Positions 45,764 through 58,807 of a DNA stretch of 64,000 nucleotides are shown in pieces. This DNA is from Cycas panzhihuaensis (Eukaryota > Cycadophyta). The notes beneath the pieces are model-generated. The model was not told where the DNA came from. It was given only the letters and a program-made list of their open reading frames with translations, and searched no databases. The DNA is taken from contig CM041465.1 in assembly GCA_023213395.1 (NCBI GenBank), forward strand, positions 181,915,741 to 181,979,740, given 5' to 3'. A program made the translations under genes and the position numbers. Numbering within the stretch: position 1 is the stretch's first letter; the number at the start of each line of letters is the position of its first letter.

Positions 45764-48700
45764 TTATATTTAATATTCCTCAGTTGAGGGTAGGAGTCAC
45801 AAAATTGAAGAAATAAAGGATGATCTTATGGCTTCTTTCTATGGTATTTTATAGTTTTGGTGGACTATATGTACTAGATAAATACTTATAATTCCTCACA
45901 AACTTGAAAGACATTTATGGTGGTATTGTTTACAAGAGGGATGATATGTTGTAACAATACATTATTAATGAACAAGACCTGAGGTCATTTTAGAACTATG
46001 TCTTTACACTGGAAGCATATTTCTATCAAAGCTACAAATCCACACCAAAGTCAATTCCTACATTAACCTTGTGCCATACTTGTACTTTAGAAAGAATTCA
46101 ACCTAAGTGCCAAATAATGTGGGAAAAATAGGAGTAAAGTATCAAAATGCTACTAAATACCTTAATTTGAACATTGAAACAAAGGTGTTACCCCATAATG
46201 TTAATATAGAGGTTACAAATGGGCACACATAATGAGAGAAAGAATATGAATGCAACACTACCAAGCAAGTAGAAACATGAGAATGCAAAGCAGTGAGAAG
46301 TGTTATCCTCTTTTTTCTCTTTACTCAAAAAGATATAAATAAAAGTATATATGTAGTATTAGTAGATGTACTTAGTCAAGGGAATCTATCAAGGAGCGAT
46401 ATTAGTCTTTGCACTTGGTTCAAAAATGAGTGCACCAATATGATATTTTTTTGATAAAAATGTTTAACATCTTAAAACTTATGTTTTAGATGGAGTCCAG
46501 TAATTTGTACAAGGAAAACAAGTTATCGAGTTGTTCATCTTTAAGATTGTGAGAGAGGCTTGTATGGAAGTCTTACATTCTATAAAGCATGTTCCTTGCA
46601 TTTTCATAAAAATATATTTCATATAAAAATATCCATCTTTGTTGGTATGAAATATAAAAAAACCTTTAATAGACTACTCTGTCATGGTTTAGGTATCATT
46701 ATATAACCATTTTCTATTATTTTTATAGTAAAATTTGATGTAGAGTGATGGTGAACAACCTAAAAATTTAGAGATACAGATCATGGATATAAATTCTATT
46801 ATTTAATTAAGTCAAAACATTTGAATTCATGGTGAGTTCAATTCTTATAGACACCACTCTAATTTTTAATATTATTCAAGCAAGCAAAATATTAATACAC
46901 CTAAGCCTTAGAAGACATAAATTGGTTATTTACAAAAATTAATCTATCAATGGTGCTAACTAGAATGGAAAGAAAGATAACAAATGACAAATGATAAGTG
47001 TCAAACCCTAAAGTACAATAAAACAAAAATGAATAGTTAGATTGAATATTAAGACACCATGTGAACAATTAAATATGACACCTCTGTACCAATACAAACT
47101 AATATGGTAGTTGAAATGCATCAAAAAGTTAAGGAAATATGGACTAGCACTCTTACTTATGTGATAAACCTAGGGTTTATAGCTTTAACGGGTGTGTGTG
47201 AATCATCACAATACCAAATTCGAGCACCCATGCATTACGTGAACACGTGGTGCAAGGGGATTATAAAGGTAGTCGTTTTGAAGGAAGTTAAACTAAGGAT
47301 TATACATGGGTATACATGCATATAAGAGAGTCGGCAAGTTAGTTCTCTATACTAACTTGTGTTCGTCTATGGGAAGAATAAATCACACTCCTATAATACA
47401 GTTATATGTCATTCATTTTTTGTGAAAACAATATGCCCTATGGAGTATTATAAATTTCTCTTGCAAATTCAAGACTCACAACAACCACTTCCTCCTCATA
47501 TCTTAGGTTTTATCGTACACAAATATGCATAATTAATCTCCTACTCTTACAATGAATGTAATGCAAAATGTTGGAATACAAAGGAATAACTAGAGAAAGG
47601 AAGAAAACATTATTTTTCTTTTTCTTTTCTTTTTTTCGTTCCTTTTCCTTTTTTGAAGAGAAACAAAAAGGAAAAGGGAAAATGGAAAATGGATTAGTAC
47701 CCTCCTATTTTCTTGCAAAATTAATATATTCTTTTTTTTTTTGTTCTTTTCTAAATAAAGAAAATAACAATGAATAGAAATTCAAAAGGGGGGTATCTGA
47801 TTATATGAAGGTTGTTAGTAGCTCGTGTCTCCCTCTAACACATTGGGGATGCCTCTAAAAGAGTGGAGAAGTAAACAAGAATACTACTAACTAATCCTAA
47901 AAAAATCCCAACAACATTTATGCTTGTCGGATGTGCGATGATGAAGGAAATGTATGATAAAAAAGTGAAAATGAAATAAATAATGGAGTAGAAAGGAATA
48001 ACCATAACAAAAAGGAGAAGTAAATTATTTTTATCTCTAAGAGAGTAGGTGGCATATTACTGCAATATTCTCTTTCAAGGACCTCTAATTTATCTTTGGT
48101 GTGATGTTTTCAATCTCCAATGAGAAGCTAATAGAGTGGATCAAGTTGCCAAGATTCTAGAAGAATTTTAATAGCATAATAATAGAGTAATACAATCTCA
48201 AAGTCTCCTCACATTTTTAATGGGAAAAAGAGGAGATTAAATAGAAAACATCAAGGTGAGGGGTTGGTGGTTTTTTGCCCACAAAATGAAAAAAACCATC
48301 GACCCAAAATCATGGATTTTACTTATAGTTTGATGAAATTGACTTGAGAAGAGCAAGATTTATGGAGTATTTGGGCCTCCCAATCTAATAGGGGCCAACT
48401 TGGGACCGAAGTGGTCTACCCAGGTCTGACAAAATGTCATTCATAAGCTGATTGTCACCGAAAATCTTGAATCTAAGTAGGTAATAATCATACTACAAAC
48501 ATATTCGCAGTACCATAAAGTACTTTCACAATACAATTGTTGCAAACAGAAAGCAAAGTGGTTTGGGTAACAATTTTACTTTTTAAATAAAATAACTCTA
48601 TAACTTAGCCAAAAATTCATGAAAGATCATAGACAATGATGCAATCAACCACAAATAGAAACTGGGTAAAAAGAGGTTTGATGGGTTAAAATGAAATGAA

Positions 48701-49811
48701 AATTTAGAGGAAACGAAGTTGCAACTAGGGGGAACAACATTATTTCTAGTCTAAAATGTTTGATGGGTGAACTAAATGACTATGGACTGAAATCGTATTC
48801 ATCATCGACAGAGAGGAGCATGGACAAACAACCAAATAAGCACACAAGGCATGCATTAACTACCTAAAACCATGATAAAATAAACTAATAAGATATAAAA
48901 AGAGTTACAAAGCATACTTATACTTACATGTTTATCGCCATATCCATGCCATTCCTGGAAGTCAAGAAACAGTAGCATATAATAAATGTTTGACCATTCG
49001 TAAGAGATGCTTTACAATTATTGATAGTTTAAACAAATTATTTTAGCATGCTTGATTGTTATAAAATAGAGAGAGGGTAAAAAAGTGAGAGCTCAAAGGA
49101 GTAAGGGTTCCAGAGATTTTCATTTTGCTTGGTTTACCTGGTGTGAAGTCTAGTGTTCCATTATTCTGATGTTTGATATTTTCATTTTTATTTCTTATTG
49201 ATCTGTCATTCTCAAGGTTTCTAGAATAGATCCCTGTGAAAATATGGGGCAAATGGAATTTACTTAATTAGCATTTCGTATACTAAACATGCCAAGATAT
49301 TCTCTTTAATATAAATAATCCTTCTTGATAATTTAGAAAATTGCATTTAGTCTATCTAGTGGTAAATTCTTTATTATTGTTAAGAAATATGTGATATAAT
49401 CTAGTAGACAGATTTAACTCTACTAGTTATTTATGTTTTGCAATTCTATTTCACTTTCTTTTCTTTTCTTTTAAATGTATAGTATATGTTCCAAGTTTTA
49501 CCAGTACCATTAGCATGCCCACAAAAACACTATCCCATTAACTATTTTTTTCACTTGTGAATAATTTCTATCAATTCATTCATTTATTTAAGAAGATAGT
49601 TGATGTGCTTTTACTATAGAACATTCTACAATTATTCTTTTGCTTCTGTGAATACTTATTAAACACTTCACAAACCTAATTTATTTAAACCAACATTTAA
49701 GGGGCCATAAAAGAAAGAGGCAATAGAAGGGATGAAAAAGAAAGTTATAAATGAATTTTTTTCCCCCTTTGAATAGTTTGCTACTATTATGCACAAGAAA
49801 TCAATGTAGAA

Positions 49812-49841
49812 AATATATATAGAGAGAGAGAGAGAGAGAGG
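49812..49841. repeat. (TA)n(GA)n microsatellite
   Basis: A short TA run then about 21 bp of AG. Confidence 0.9.
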
Positions 49842-50004
49842 GTCTTGTCTTTAAAGACAAATAGTTGCCTGACAAATAGTTGCCTCCTTTCATTAATATC
49901 TAATCATATGTTAATTAGAATCACTACATAAATACACTTATACATGGATGGCAAAACTTAATATCCTTGTGCATCTAAAAAAAACTCTTTAATTTCAAAC
50001 ATAT

Positions 50005-50500
50005 TTGTCAATTTTGACAAAACCAAGGTGTATTAATATAAAACATACACATTGTTATTACCAAGTTATGCACAGATGGGTTGGCATGTGGCCACGTATA
50101 GGGCTATTTTTAAATTGTGTATTACATGTATGTCATATGCACTTTTTTGGTATACACTCCAATAGGTTCTCTACCGAGGCCAATGAAACGCTGGTAATTC
50201 AAAATGTCCAACCACCGTAAGCTCGTCAAATAACATGCCTTCAAATATATTATCTTTTGAAGCGGTTTGCCCCCAAAGCTGCCTAAAAAATTAGATACAC
50301 CCGTGCCCACCATCTTAGCCGCGGCTGAAAACCAATCGTCAATTGATGTAAATTCTTTTCCACAATATTTTCGTACGTGCGTCAATTGCCGTACTTTATC
50401 AAAGGGACTGTTACCAACAGAATGTGGTCATTCTGGCGTAAAATGGCGACACGTTTTGTGCATTGTGGGTCTACTCATAAAAGCAGGTCCTAATTGAGGG
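50005..50500. other. Higher-GC patch with opposed open frames, unidentified
   Basis: A compositional patch with more CpG than its flanks. On the minus strand 50,122-50,385 is open for 87 codons (KYCGKEFTSIDDWFSAAAKM, then VGTGVSNFLGSFGGKPL); on the plus strand 50,267-50,497 is open for 76 codons (NCRTLSKGLLPTECGHSG). Neither matches a family I know. It may be an exon or fragment of an unknown gene or element, or chance. Confidence 0.25.
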
Positions 50501-50811
50501 ATAGAACATATGCTATGGATGACCTCATCCAGCTTGTCCCTCGGCACTTAATAGATATATATATAATATATGTGTGTAAGGATAAGATGTGGCCATGGTA
50601 GAGAAATCTATGTTCGTTTCTGGGTGTGACAGAAATTGTATGCTAAGGGGTTGGGAATATTTGATCTCCTGTTCTCAGAGCTTCACAAATGAAAGCAAAA
50701 ACTGATTTACATGTTGACAGGCTCGAGGGCAGCCTTATACTTCCCTCATTTCTCCTGTATTTACAGACAGTCCATTGCTATGCATATTCATGAACTATCT
50801 TTTCCTTCCAG

Positions 50812-51193
50812 AATATCTATCACCAATGAAGTATGACTCTAAGTCTGGACAATGAAGCATTCAAAGGCACATACGGGAAGCTAAAGGCTGTCCCCAAGAC
50901 TGCCAAGATGTAAATGACAACAGCTTTCATAGAACAATTCCCACATGGATTCACAGAATTTTACAGGTAAATTTTGCATTCCATTTTATTATATTATTTT
51001 TGCTAAATATACTCTTCTAGAAATAGTGCTTTCTTGTTGCGGGAGGGGCATGTTGCTGGTTTTCAACAGACTCTGCCTATCGACAAAGCTACAGGTACAA
51101 TTTCTTCTAATTCCCAAAAGATGATGTCACTGTGTAGAATGTTCCAATGCAGGATTGGTTGCTTTTCTTAGCAAGCACTTGCCACTAAACTAG
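50812..51193 (+). pseudogene. Possible pseudogene 3' end: three exon-like blocks
   Basis: Three blocks read in one consistent phase through GT-AG junctions. Block 1 is 50,812-50,966, after a TTTTCCTTCCAG acceptor, and contains MTLSLDNEAFKGTYGKLKAV and MTTAFIEQFPHGFTEFY. Block 2 is 51,021-51,094 (NSAFLLREGHVAGF). Block 3 is 51,153-51,193, coding VAFLSKHLPLN and a stop TAG. Codons split at both junctions stay in frame. Block 1 carries two in-frame stops (TGA at 50,827, TAA at 50,911), each one C-to-T change from a sense codon. The implied introns (54 and 58 bp) are shorter than usual in plants. I do not recognise the protein. It could be a decayed host gene or a chance reading. Confidence 0.4.
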
Positions 51194-52839
51194 GCTCATT
51201 AGGAGCTCTAATACATGAAGTACGCTAGTTTCACACGTGTGATGAGTAAAGTATGATTTCCATATCCATCTTTGAGAATGGGATTGCCTCTAAAATACGT
51301 TTATTTTGGGCAATTAAAGGTTTTTTGGTGTTATTGATGAAAGTTTGTCATGGATACTTGTTGGCTCTATGTCATTTCTAGTCTCTATATCCACATAAAA
51401 TATTTGCATCTATGCGTTGTAATGGCATCTCTAATATTGTAGGATTGTAGGAGGATTCTAGTACTTCCTAAGACTCATGTAAACCTTTGATTTGGGCATC
51501 ATCATGAATCTAGACATTGAAGATACAATGCTTGAGCTAATGGCTTTGGAGGTCTTTTCATGAATGTAAATGTAAGGGGTGGTTTCTTTATTGAATAAAA
51601 ACAAATGCAATTGTACATGGTATTTGATGATAATGCCATAGATTCTAATATTACCTTTAAGGCAAATTTTGCATGTGGCCTCTACTATGCATATTCCATA
51701 TTTGGCTCTAAAAGAACTTCCTTCTTAAATGAGCCTTAAAAGGCATATTTTCCAATATTGATTATGGTAAATACTAGGTACAATATATTTATGTGGCACT
51801 AAAGTGTTCAAATTGGTATAAATCCCCCGATTGCAATAGTTTGGAAAAAAAAATTATAGTAGTTATTTTTTAGCATTTCATAAACAAAAAATAGAAACAT
51901 TTGAAGCAAATCAACCCATACATAATTTTCTTTTCTCCAAATCTTATAGCTATATAATACATACACATACCTAAGTTTTCTTTCTATGAAGAGATCATGA
52001 TGCCACATTGAAGGCAATTCATTTTTTATAGGACCCCATGATACCACAAATGTATTTCTTCTCTTATTTTATATGAATGATAAACAAGGTTATTGGGTTC
52101 ATGGGCTCAAGGATTTGGGGATTCAAAGTACTCAGTTCCTTATTGTAATATTTAATTAATCCAACTTTTTATTGGCTAGGTGCATTGGTCACTTTTCATG
52201 GCTTTTGTTGAAATTTCTTCACTTGTTATTTACTATTTTTTGCTAATGAATTAAGATACCTCTTCTTTGCATTCCCTTTCTCATGGTAATATAAATATTT
52301 GAATTAAGTACTTTCATAATTAAGAATCTAATGATGTTATACTTATTTTAAGGTTATTATGGATTTCAAAATATCTTTTAATGGGAAAAGCTCTATGCAT
52401 ACTCTAACTACTCTATTGATCTATTTTAACATGCTTTCATCCACTTGAATTTGCTAGCATGTGAACATATTTTATCTATCTTAATATATTTCGGTCTCTA
52501 TACTCATTTGGAAGGAAAGGAAGTTTTTCGCAACTTATTATAGCCTTAAAATTAAGTGGGTTAAATCCCATATACCATTATTTATGGGTAACCCAAATAT
52601 TCAAGAAAAACTAAGGCCCTCTTGAAAGAATTTTCTTATAATCGGTTGAATTAGCACACACAACTATAAAAATAACTTTCCCTTTGACTTTTTTGGTTTA
52701 TTCTTTTATGATTAAGGGTGTAAAAATTCTAGATACCTAAGCATTAAGTGATCATAAAGAAATATGATAGTTATGTTCAGTTTTTTCAATTAAAACTTTA
52801 GCCATATATTATATTTATTTTTTGGATGTCAACATTCTA

Positions 52840-52898
<59 letters not shown>

Positions 52899-55800
52899 TT
52901 TGATTCCTTGTTCTAAAGAGTCCTCAACCATCAAATTTATTTTACTATGCCTTATTTCTTTGACATAATGAATTTCATATTCTCTATATCATCCTCCTCC
53001 CATTTATTACAAGTTTTAGTCCTCAAGTCTTTCGTTCAGGAATCTATAGTCTAAGCTAATTACTGAGAAGAGATAATGGTTTTGGATTTGGATGATTAGG
53101 GGAATCCTCCTTTACTGAAGAAATGCATTCTATTCCTTATAATTAAGCGTTGGAGAAATATATTGTTGTTGCCCTTAACTTAATTACTAGTATTGGTTTC
53201 ATTATAGTAGAGACATACATGGAAATATCTATATTATATTATTCTAAAAATATAAAATCTTGAGCACTTATATTGGTTGAATCCTTCTAAGAAAGATTTA
53301 GGTCTTTCTAAATGCCCTTTCTTGTAATTCACACTTTGAAGGAGATCTCAACCTCTCCACTCATGCTAAATTCCACACCATTGATAATAAAGAATTTCCC
53401 AATTTAGTATTAAGGCACCTATTACCATATTCTTTGTGTAAGTTATGACTTATGAAATGGAAAATAAGGCTAAAATAAATAAATATTTATTTAAAAATGA
53501 AGTATAACTCACTCCAACTATTCTAAGTTTGAATAATAAACTTCAATCCTAATTCATTCACCTTCATTTTATCAAAACCCTTGGAATTTTACAACTTTTA
53601 ATTTGTTTGAATTTTTTTATAAGTGTAAAAAATAAAAGTTGATAACAATCTTGCAAATTATAATATGTCAAAATTTCTTAAAAGCTTCTAAAGAAATGGA
53701 GAAGATGTATTAAAGACTTAACATGAAACTTATTAATAAATTCTCTAAAATATTAGAAATTTCAAATATCCTATATGAAAGAATTATTGTAGATCTAATG
53801 TTATACAAGCTTATACAATCACAAAACTCATAAAATGTGTATATTTTTTATTAGATCCATCGAGATATATCTAAAGGCTAAAATAAAAACTAATTTTCCT
53901 TTCTTCTTTTTTGTTCTTTTTTAAAATAAGAATATATTTTATAATAATGGTATATAAGTGCAAACACAAAAATGGTCAAGTTCTCTAAAAATTAACAATA
54001 TAAACTTATTTCTTTTCTAAGTTCTTGTGATTTTTTAAATAATTATGGTACTTGGTATTACTATTTACGTAAACACCCTTAAAAGACTATAGAATTTAGA
54101 ATCTAATTCACACATAAGGAGTTCAAAACAAATCCAAGATATAAATAAAGGAAGAGATGAACGAAAGGTAGAAGATTCCTTAAGATGGCACACTTGCATT
54201 AGAAAAAGAGTCATCAAAATGAAAATATTAGATAACCTTAAAAAGTTGAAAGCAATATGGGAAGACGTAAGAGACATCAAAATATGAAACTCATGGAGGT
54301 TTAAGATAGTATTATGGTATCTAACATACAACTTTATGTGGTTGAATAATTATCTCATATGTCCCCAAACACACTCATAACAACTAATTAAATGTTACCT
54401 TTAACTCTTCCTACAATTAAGCAAGCGCTCACAGTTACTAACTCAATGAATATATCTTAATATGCTAGAAAAAATCATTAAATTTTCTAACATAGCTTTT
54501 AAAGAAAATTTAATTATATATAATGTAAATTCTATTATTTCTATAGGAGAATCCTTAGTGCAAAGTATAGTGTTTGGAGGGTCATTAACTAAAGTGGACA
54601 AGAAGTAGATTTAAATGAAGTTCAATTGTATCAAAGTAAGAATGGGATCAAAATTGATGTGACTCATCCAAATCAAGTCTAAATAAACTAAAATTTTAAC
54701 ATAAGATATCAAATATATGGAATACATATTAGAAAATTTTCATTTTATTTAGATTAGTTTTTGTAGGTCAAATCTAGGCTTATCCAAATTTCTAATTTGT
54801 CATGTTTCTATTGATTTCTCATTTCACAAAGATTCAATTATAAATCACAAGGAATATACCAATAATTAAAAGTTATATATAAAAGGAAAATTGTATATAT
54901 TTTCATAAGTTTTTTGCCAATATAAAAAAATCACAAAATATAATTATAAGTTGAAAGTTATGGTCAAAACATTGACCTAGTGACATGGCAAGCATGGCAC
55001 ATGGATAGTGAAAAATGACAAAAATCTTACAAATGCCTAAATTAATCATAATTTATATAGTTTTTACATATGTAATATTTTTGTATAGGGATTTATAATA
55101 TATCTACATAAAATTAGTTTTTAGAAGACTCAAGATTTTACCTCTTTTTCACTATTTAATTCCATGTTTTAGAGGAGCAAAAGGAGAGAATTCTCATCCT
55201 CTACCTCTACCATGGAAGGACTACTAGCTAGCCAATTTATAACCTCAAAAAATATTTATTTTAAATTAGTTTATGAGCATTCTTACATTCTAAGTATAAT
55301 TTCATAGGGTTAACTAAGAGGTAAGTATCCTCCAATCAAATAGGGATGGCTCCCTTTTATTTGCAACAAAAAAATAAAGTGATATAAATAGTGATTATTT
55401 ATAGCAAATCATCTTATTAAATGTTGTAATCATAACTCTCTTATTACTAATGAATAATGATTAGAAGAATGGAATGTAAAAGAAAGATTTATTTGGAAAA
55501 TATTATAAGATAAAGATAATATGTAAATAAGAAAGAAAAATAACAAACTATAAAATTAGACTATTGAGATATCAATTCCTAGGTCAAATGAACAATGTCA
55601 TATGTTTTCCACCTATGTAAGAATCAAGATGAAAAACACATGAAATCATGCAATGCTAATAGTATAACCTCTCATTTATCAAGTAACACTAAATGAATTT
55701 AAATATTATACAAAAGCAAGAAGGTATTATAAGTACATAAAAGCAAGAAAAAACTAACTCAATGACATTTATAAGTGATGCCCTCTATATAAGTAGGTCT

Positions 55801-56149
55801 CATATACAATCTCCTATTATACAGCCTAAACTCATTATCCCATAGTGTTATTATGATCCCCCTCTCAACTTAATATTCTCACTAAGGTCTATTGGGCAAT
55901 CTAGGACCTCAATACAATATAAAAATTTTATAATTTCTCCATAAAATATAATCCTAAAATTAATCAAAACTCTAGAAATCCATGTCTCTCTCCTCCCTTC
56001 TTCTTCTTTTATAACCTATCCTTACTTGTTGATGGAGATCTCTTAACACAACCATTGTAACTACTATAAAACCTTTATAATTATTCTTTAAATTTGCTTT
56101 GCCAACTGTTAAATTTAGTTCATCTCTCTCAAGAAATCTTCAATGAACC
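51194..56149. other. AT-rich stretch without recognisable genes
   Basis: About 5 kb with no domain or RNA gene recognised on either strand. The only distinct feature is the palindromic microsatellite at 52,841-52,898. Confidence 0.5.
52841..52898. repeat. Palindromic (TC)n(TA)n(GA)n microsatellite
   Basis: A TC run of about 23 bp, about 14 bp of TA, then an AG run of about 21 bp. Because TC and GA are complementary, the whole block is a near-perfect inverted repeat that could form a hairpin or cruciform. Confidence 0.95.
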
Positions 56150-57893
56150 AAGGGTTAATAAACATCATCTACATTGAAATAGTTCATAGTATTGTTCTTA
56201 AAAGTTCTAATTACACCTTCTTAGTGAGGATGAAGTATCTTAGTTTTAACTACTTCTCAATTTGAGTGAACTATTTTCTAGCTAGATGGGGAGCAATCAA
56301 TTCATTATCTAATATGCTTCCATGGACTCTAATGCCTCTATCTATTTGGATCTGCTTTAAGAATTATTCTTGGCTCAAGTGCTCCTCTTCATCATAAATA
56401 TACAAGAATTTGCATTCAGTATGAAGAGAGGCCAAGTCAAAGGCTAGCAGGTTCAATTGCACATTAAGCATATCCAACTCATTAAGAATTGCTTTAACGT
56501 TTGCATAAGTAATGTGTAAAGTTTCTTCTTGTTTTCAATAAGTATGTTTGGCCTATAATGTTCCTAAAAATCATCCTATAATAGTATCTTTGAATTACTA
56601 TAATTCTTTCTCAATGATACTATTAAGTAATAAAATATAGTTATCTAGTGAATATTTTAGGGAAGTGACCATCTTCTTCAAATCATTAATTTCATAAGCA
56701 AACTCCTAAAGGAAAGTGGATAGATTGACCTTGTCTTCAATATATTTGCCCTACATTCCTTCTACTATTTGCTTTCTTGTTATAACTCAATAATATTGAG
56801 TTGTAAAGTCATCCTTAGAACATGGAATCTTCTATTATAAAAAGTATACCTGTATAGGTTTATATATCATGTCCATTGAAGAAAACTTCAATTTTAATCT
56901 TTTATTTTTAACTCTTAGGCCTTGGTTCTTAATACTCGATTTCTTTACATCTTGTTATAATTTTTTTAATCTTGCCTTTTACCATGCTCCTAGTGAATAA
57001 ATGATAATCGATTACCTCCAAGGTAGTGTTCTCCTCCATAGGTAAACTTTATTTTTTAATTAAGCGTGTGTCCTTGATCCTTATAATATCAAGAATGTAC
57101 TTCTTCTTCTTCTTTTTTTTTTTTTATAGAATTTATATTTAGGAAGATCTATTTATATAGGTGCTTGTAGGGTTTCCTCTAACACCCTTAACTTCCATAA
57201 TGACTTTAACTAAGGTTGTTAAATATATTGAGCTTTATCTCCCTCTTCTTACTACTTAAGAACTATTTCCTCTTCCTACATATTTTGGATTTCCAATCTA
57301 CTTAGAAGGATGCCTTCATGGGCTTCTTCACCTTATTCCTTCATTTCTTGATTGTCCTATTTATATGGGTTTGGGTTTATAAAAGTTGCATCACCTCCCT
57401 TGTCCATTTCTTGAATGCTTTCCTCCTCAACATGAGTAGCTTTTGTTACCACATAGGAAATTCCTAATTTTTTTTATTAAGTGAATTGTAAGAGGGGGAG
57501 TAGAAACCTCACTTGAAATAGTGGTCTTAGTTATCAAGTTTATCCCCTGCACAATTCTTAGTTTTGTCTAAGTTTTCTTTACTAAGGAAGTCTCTAAAGT
57601 ATGTCCACTTTTCCTTTTAAAGAAAGTAAAGGAAGGGATCTCGTTACTTTCCTTTATGATTATGACTTTACCCTTCTTTTCCTTTATTTAATGACTATAA
57701 TTGGATTTAGGAATCTTATATGAGCTACCTACTTAAGATCTTATTTATATCCTCTCTTGATTAGGTTCCTCTAAACTTTTTGAATTAAGCTAAGTAAGAT
57801 GGGGGGCTTATAATTGAAACTCCAACCTATAAACCTAGTCTTCTAATGTAGTATTCTTAAAACGCTTATGTCTATTTAATTGGTATGCTAGTT
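56150..57893 (-). pseudogene. Long decayed reading frame, helical, unidentified
   Basis: One minus-strand frame reads as protein-like over long stretches despite many stops. Near the start it has a helical block ending YRLEFQL (about 57,835). SNEIPSFTFFKRKSGHTLET (about 57,610) follows. At about 56,330-56,510 it reads NELDMLNVQLNLLAFDLASL, HTECKFLYIYDEEEHLSQE, then DRGIRVHGSILDNELIAPHL. The Leu/Glu/Lys pattern suggests helices or a coiled coil. I do not recognise it; a retroelement gag or a helical host protein are possible. The frame is cut at its 5' side by element H, whose left LTR starts at 57,896. Confidence 0.35.
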
Positions 57894-57895
57894 GA
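57891..57895. repeat. Presumed target-site duplication of element H, left
   Basis: GTTGA, the five bases before the LTR. The right-hand partner lies beyond the window or beyond element I and cannot be checked. Confidence 0.3.
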
Positions 57896-58435
57896 TGTTA
57901 GAATTTAGAATTTAATTCAGATACCATATTGTAATGTACTCATTATATGTAATAGAGGTATATCAAATATATATAATCAATGACTTATATTATGAAGAAT
58001 ATGCATAATTATATATGTAGAATCAACATATAAAATAATAAGATGAATTATAGAGTATTAAGCATAAGAAGCATTTAATAATCATTCACCATAGTAGATA
58101 ACAGATTTATACGTGATAAACCCAGTGTGGAAAAACTATAAGAGAAGATTGGAGTTGGAAGCTCCTCTTTAGATCACATAAATTACATCTCGAAATGAGT
58201 CCTTTCTCTCTCGATCCTTTCCCAAGTTCTCAAGTGATTTCTATACATATTTATATGAATAATCTCCTCATGAATAACCTAAATTATCTCTTAAGCCTTT
58301 TGATCATCTAATAGGATATGCATATGAATAATTATGCATATCACGTCTCTCAATGCATTTGGTAAGTGGGATTTTATGTGCCTTTACTATATCATATTAA
58401 ACATTAGATATGTAAAAATATCACATATTCTAACA
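57896..58435 (-). repeat. 3' LTR of element H
   Basis: 540 bp with perfect 9-bp terminal inverted repeats TGTTAGAAT and ATTCTAACA. It is co-linear with 62,203-62,573. Confidence 0.85.
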
Positions 58436-58448
58436 CTTCCCCTTAATG
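58436..58448 (-). promoter_or_regulatory. Polypurine tract of element H
   Basis: The minus strand reads CATTAAGGGGAAG directly before the LTR start. Confidence 0.75.
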
Positions 58449-58743
58449 TTTAATGCCTTCAAATCTTGAAGCATTCAATTCTTTAACCTTGCTCTTCATT
58501 TCTTCATCCTTCTCTTGTATGTTGGAATCTATAACCTATACCTAATTTGTATCAAGTTGTATCATTTATAACCTATAAATATATCAATATAATGCTTGTT
58601 TCCTATAAGTAATTAACTTGTGATCATCTAAAGTCATCAACGATCATTAGTGATCAACTATAATCAACTAATCTATAAAAATATTTATATACCAATCATC
58701 AATCATTTATCAAATATCAACCAATATGCATGGCTTTCATTGT

Positions 58744-58807
<64 letters not shown>

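Larger units (their letters stand above)
42327..50004. other. AT-rich stretch without recognisable genes
   Basis: About 7.7 kb with only short ORFs lacking motifs. Microsatellites at 43,427-43,461, 45,705-45,763 and 49,812-49,841 are listed separately. 49,858-49,930 resembles 32,640-32,714. I see no RNA gene and no retroelement domain. Confidence 0.5.

Noticed and set aside
47104-47325. 73-codon plus-strand ORF
   Set aside because: No recognisable motif, no neighbouring exon signals, and length expected by chance in 64 kb.
47568-47777. 69-codon ORF rich in Phe and Lys
   Set aside because: Derived from T-runs and A-runs; low complexity.
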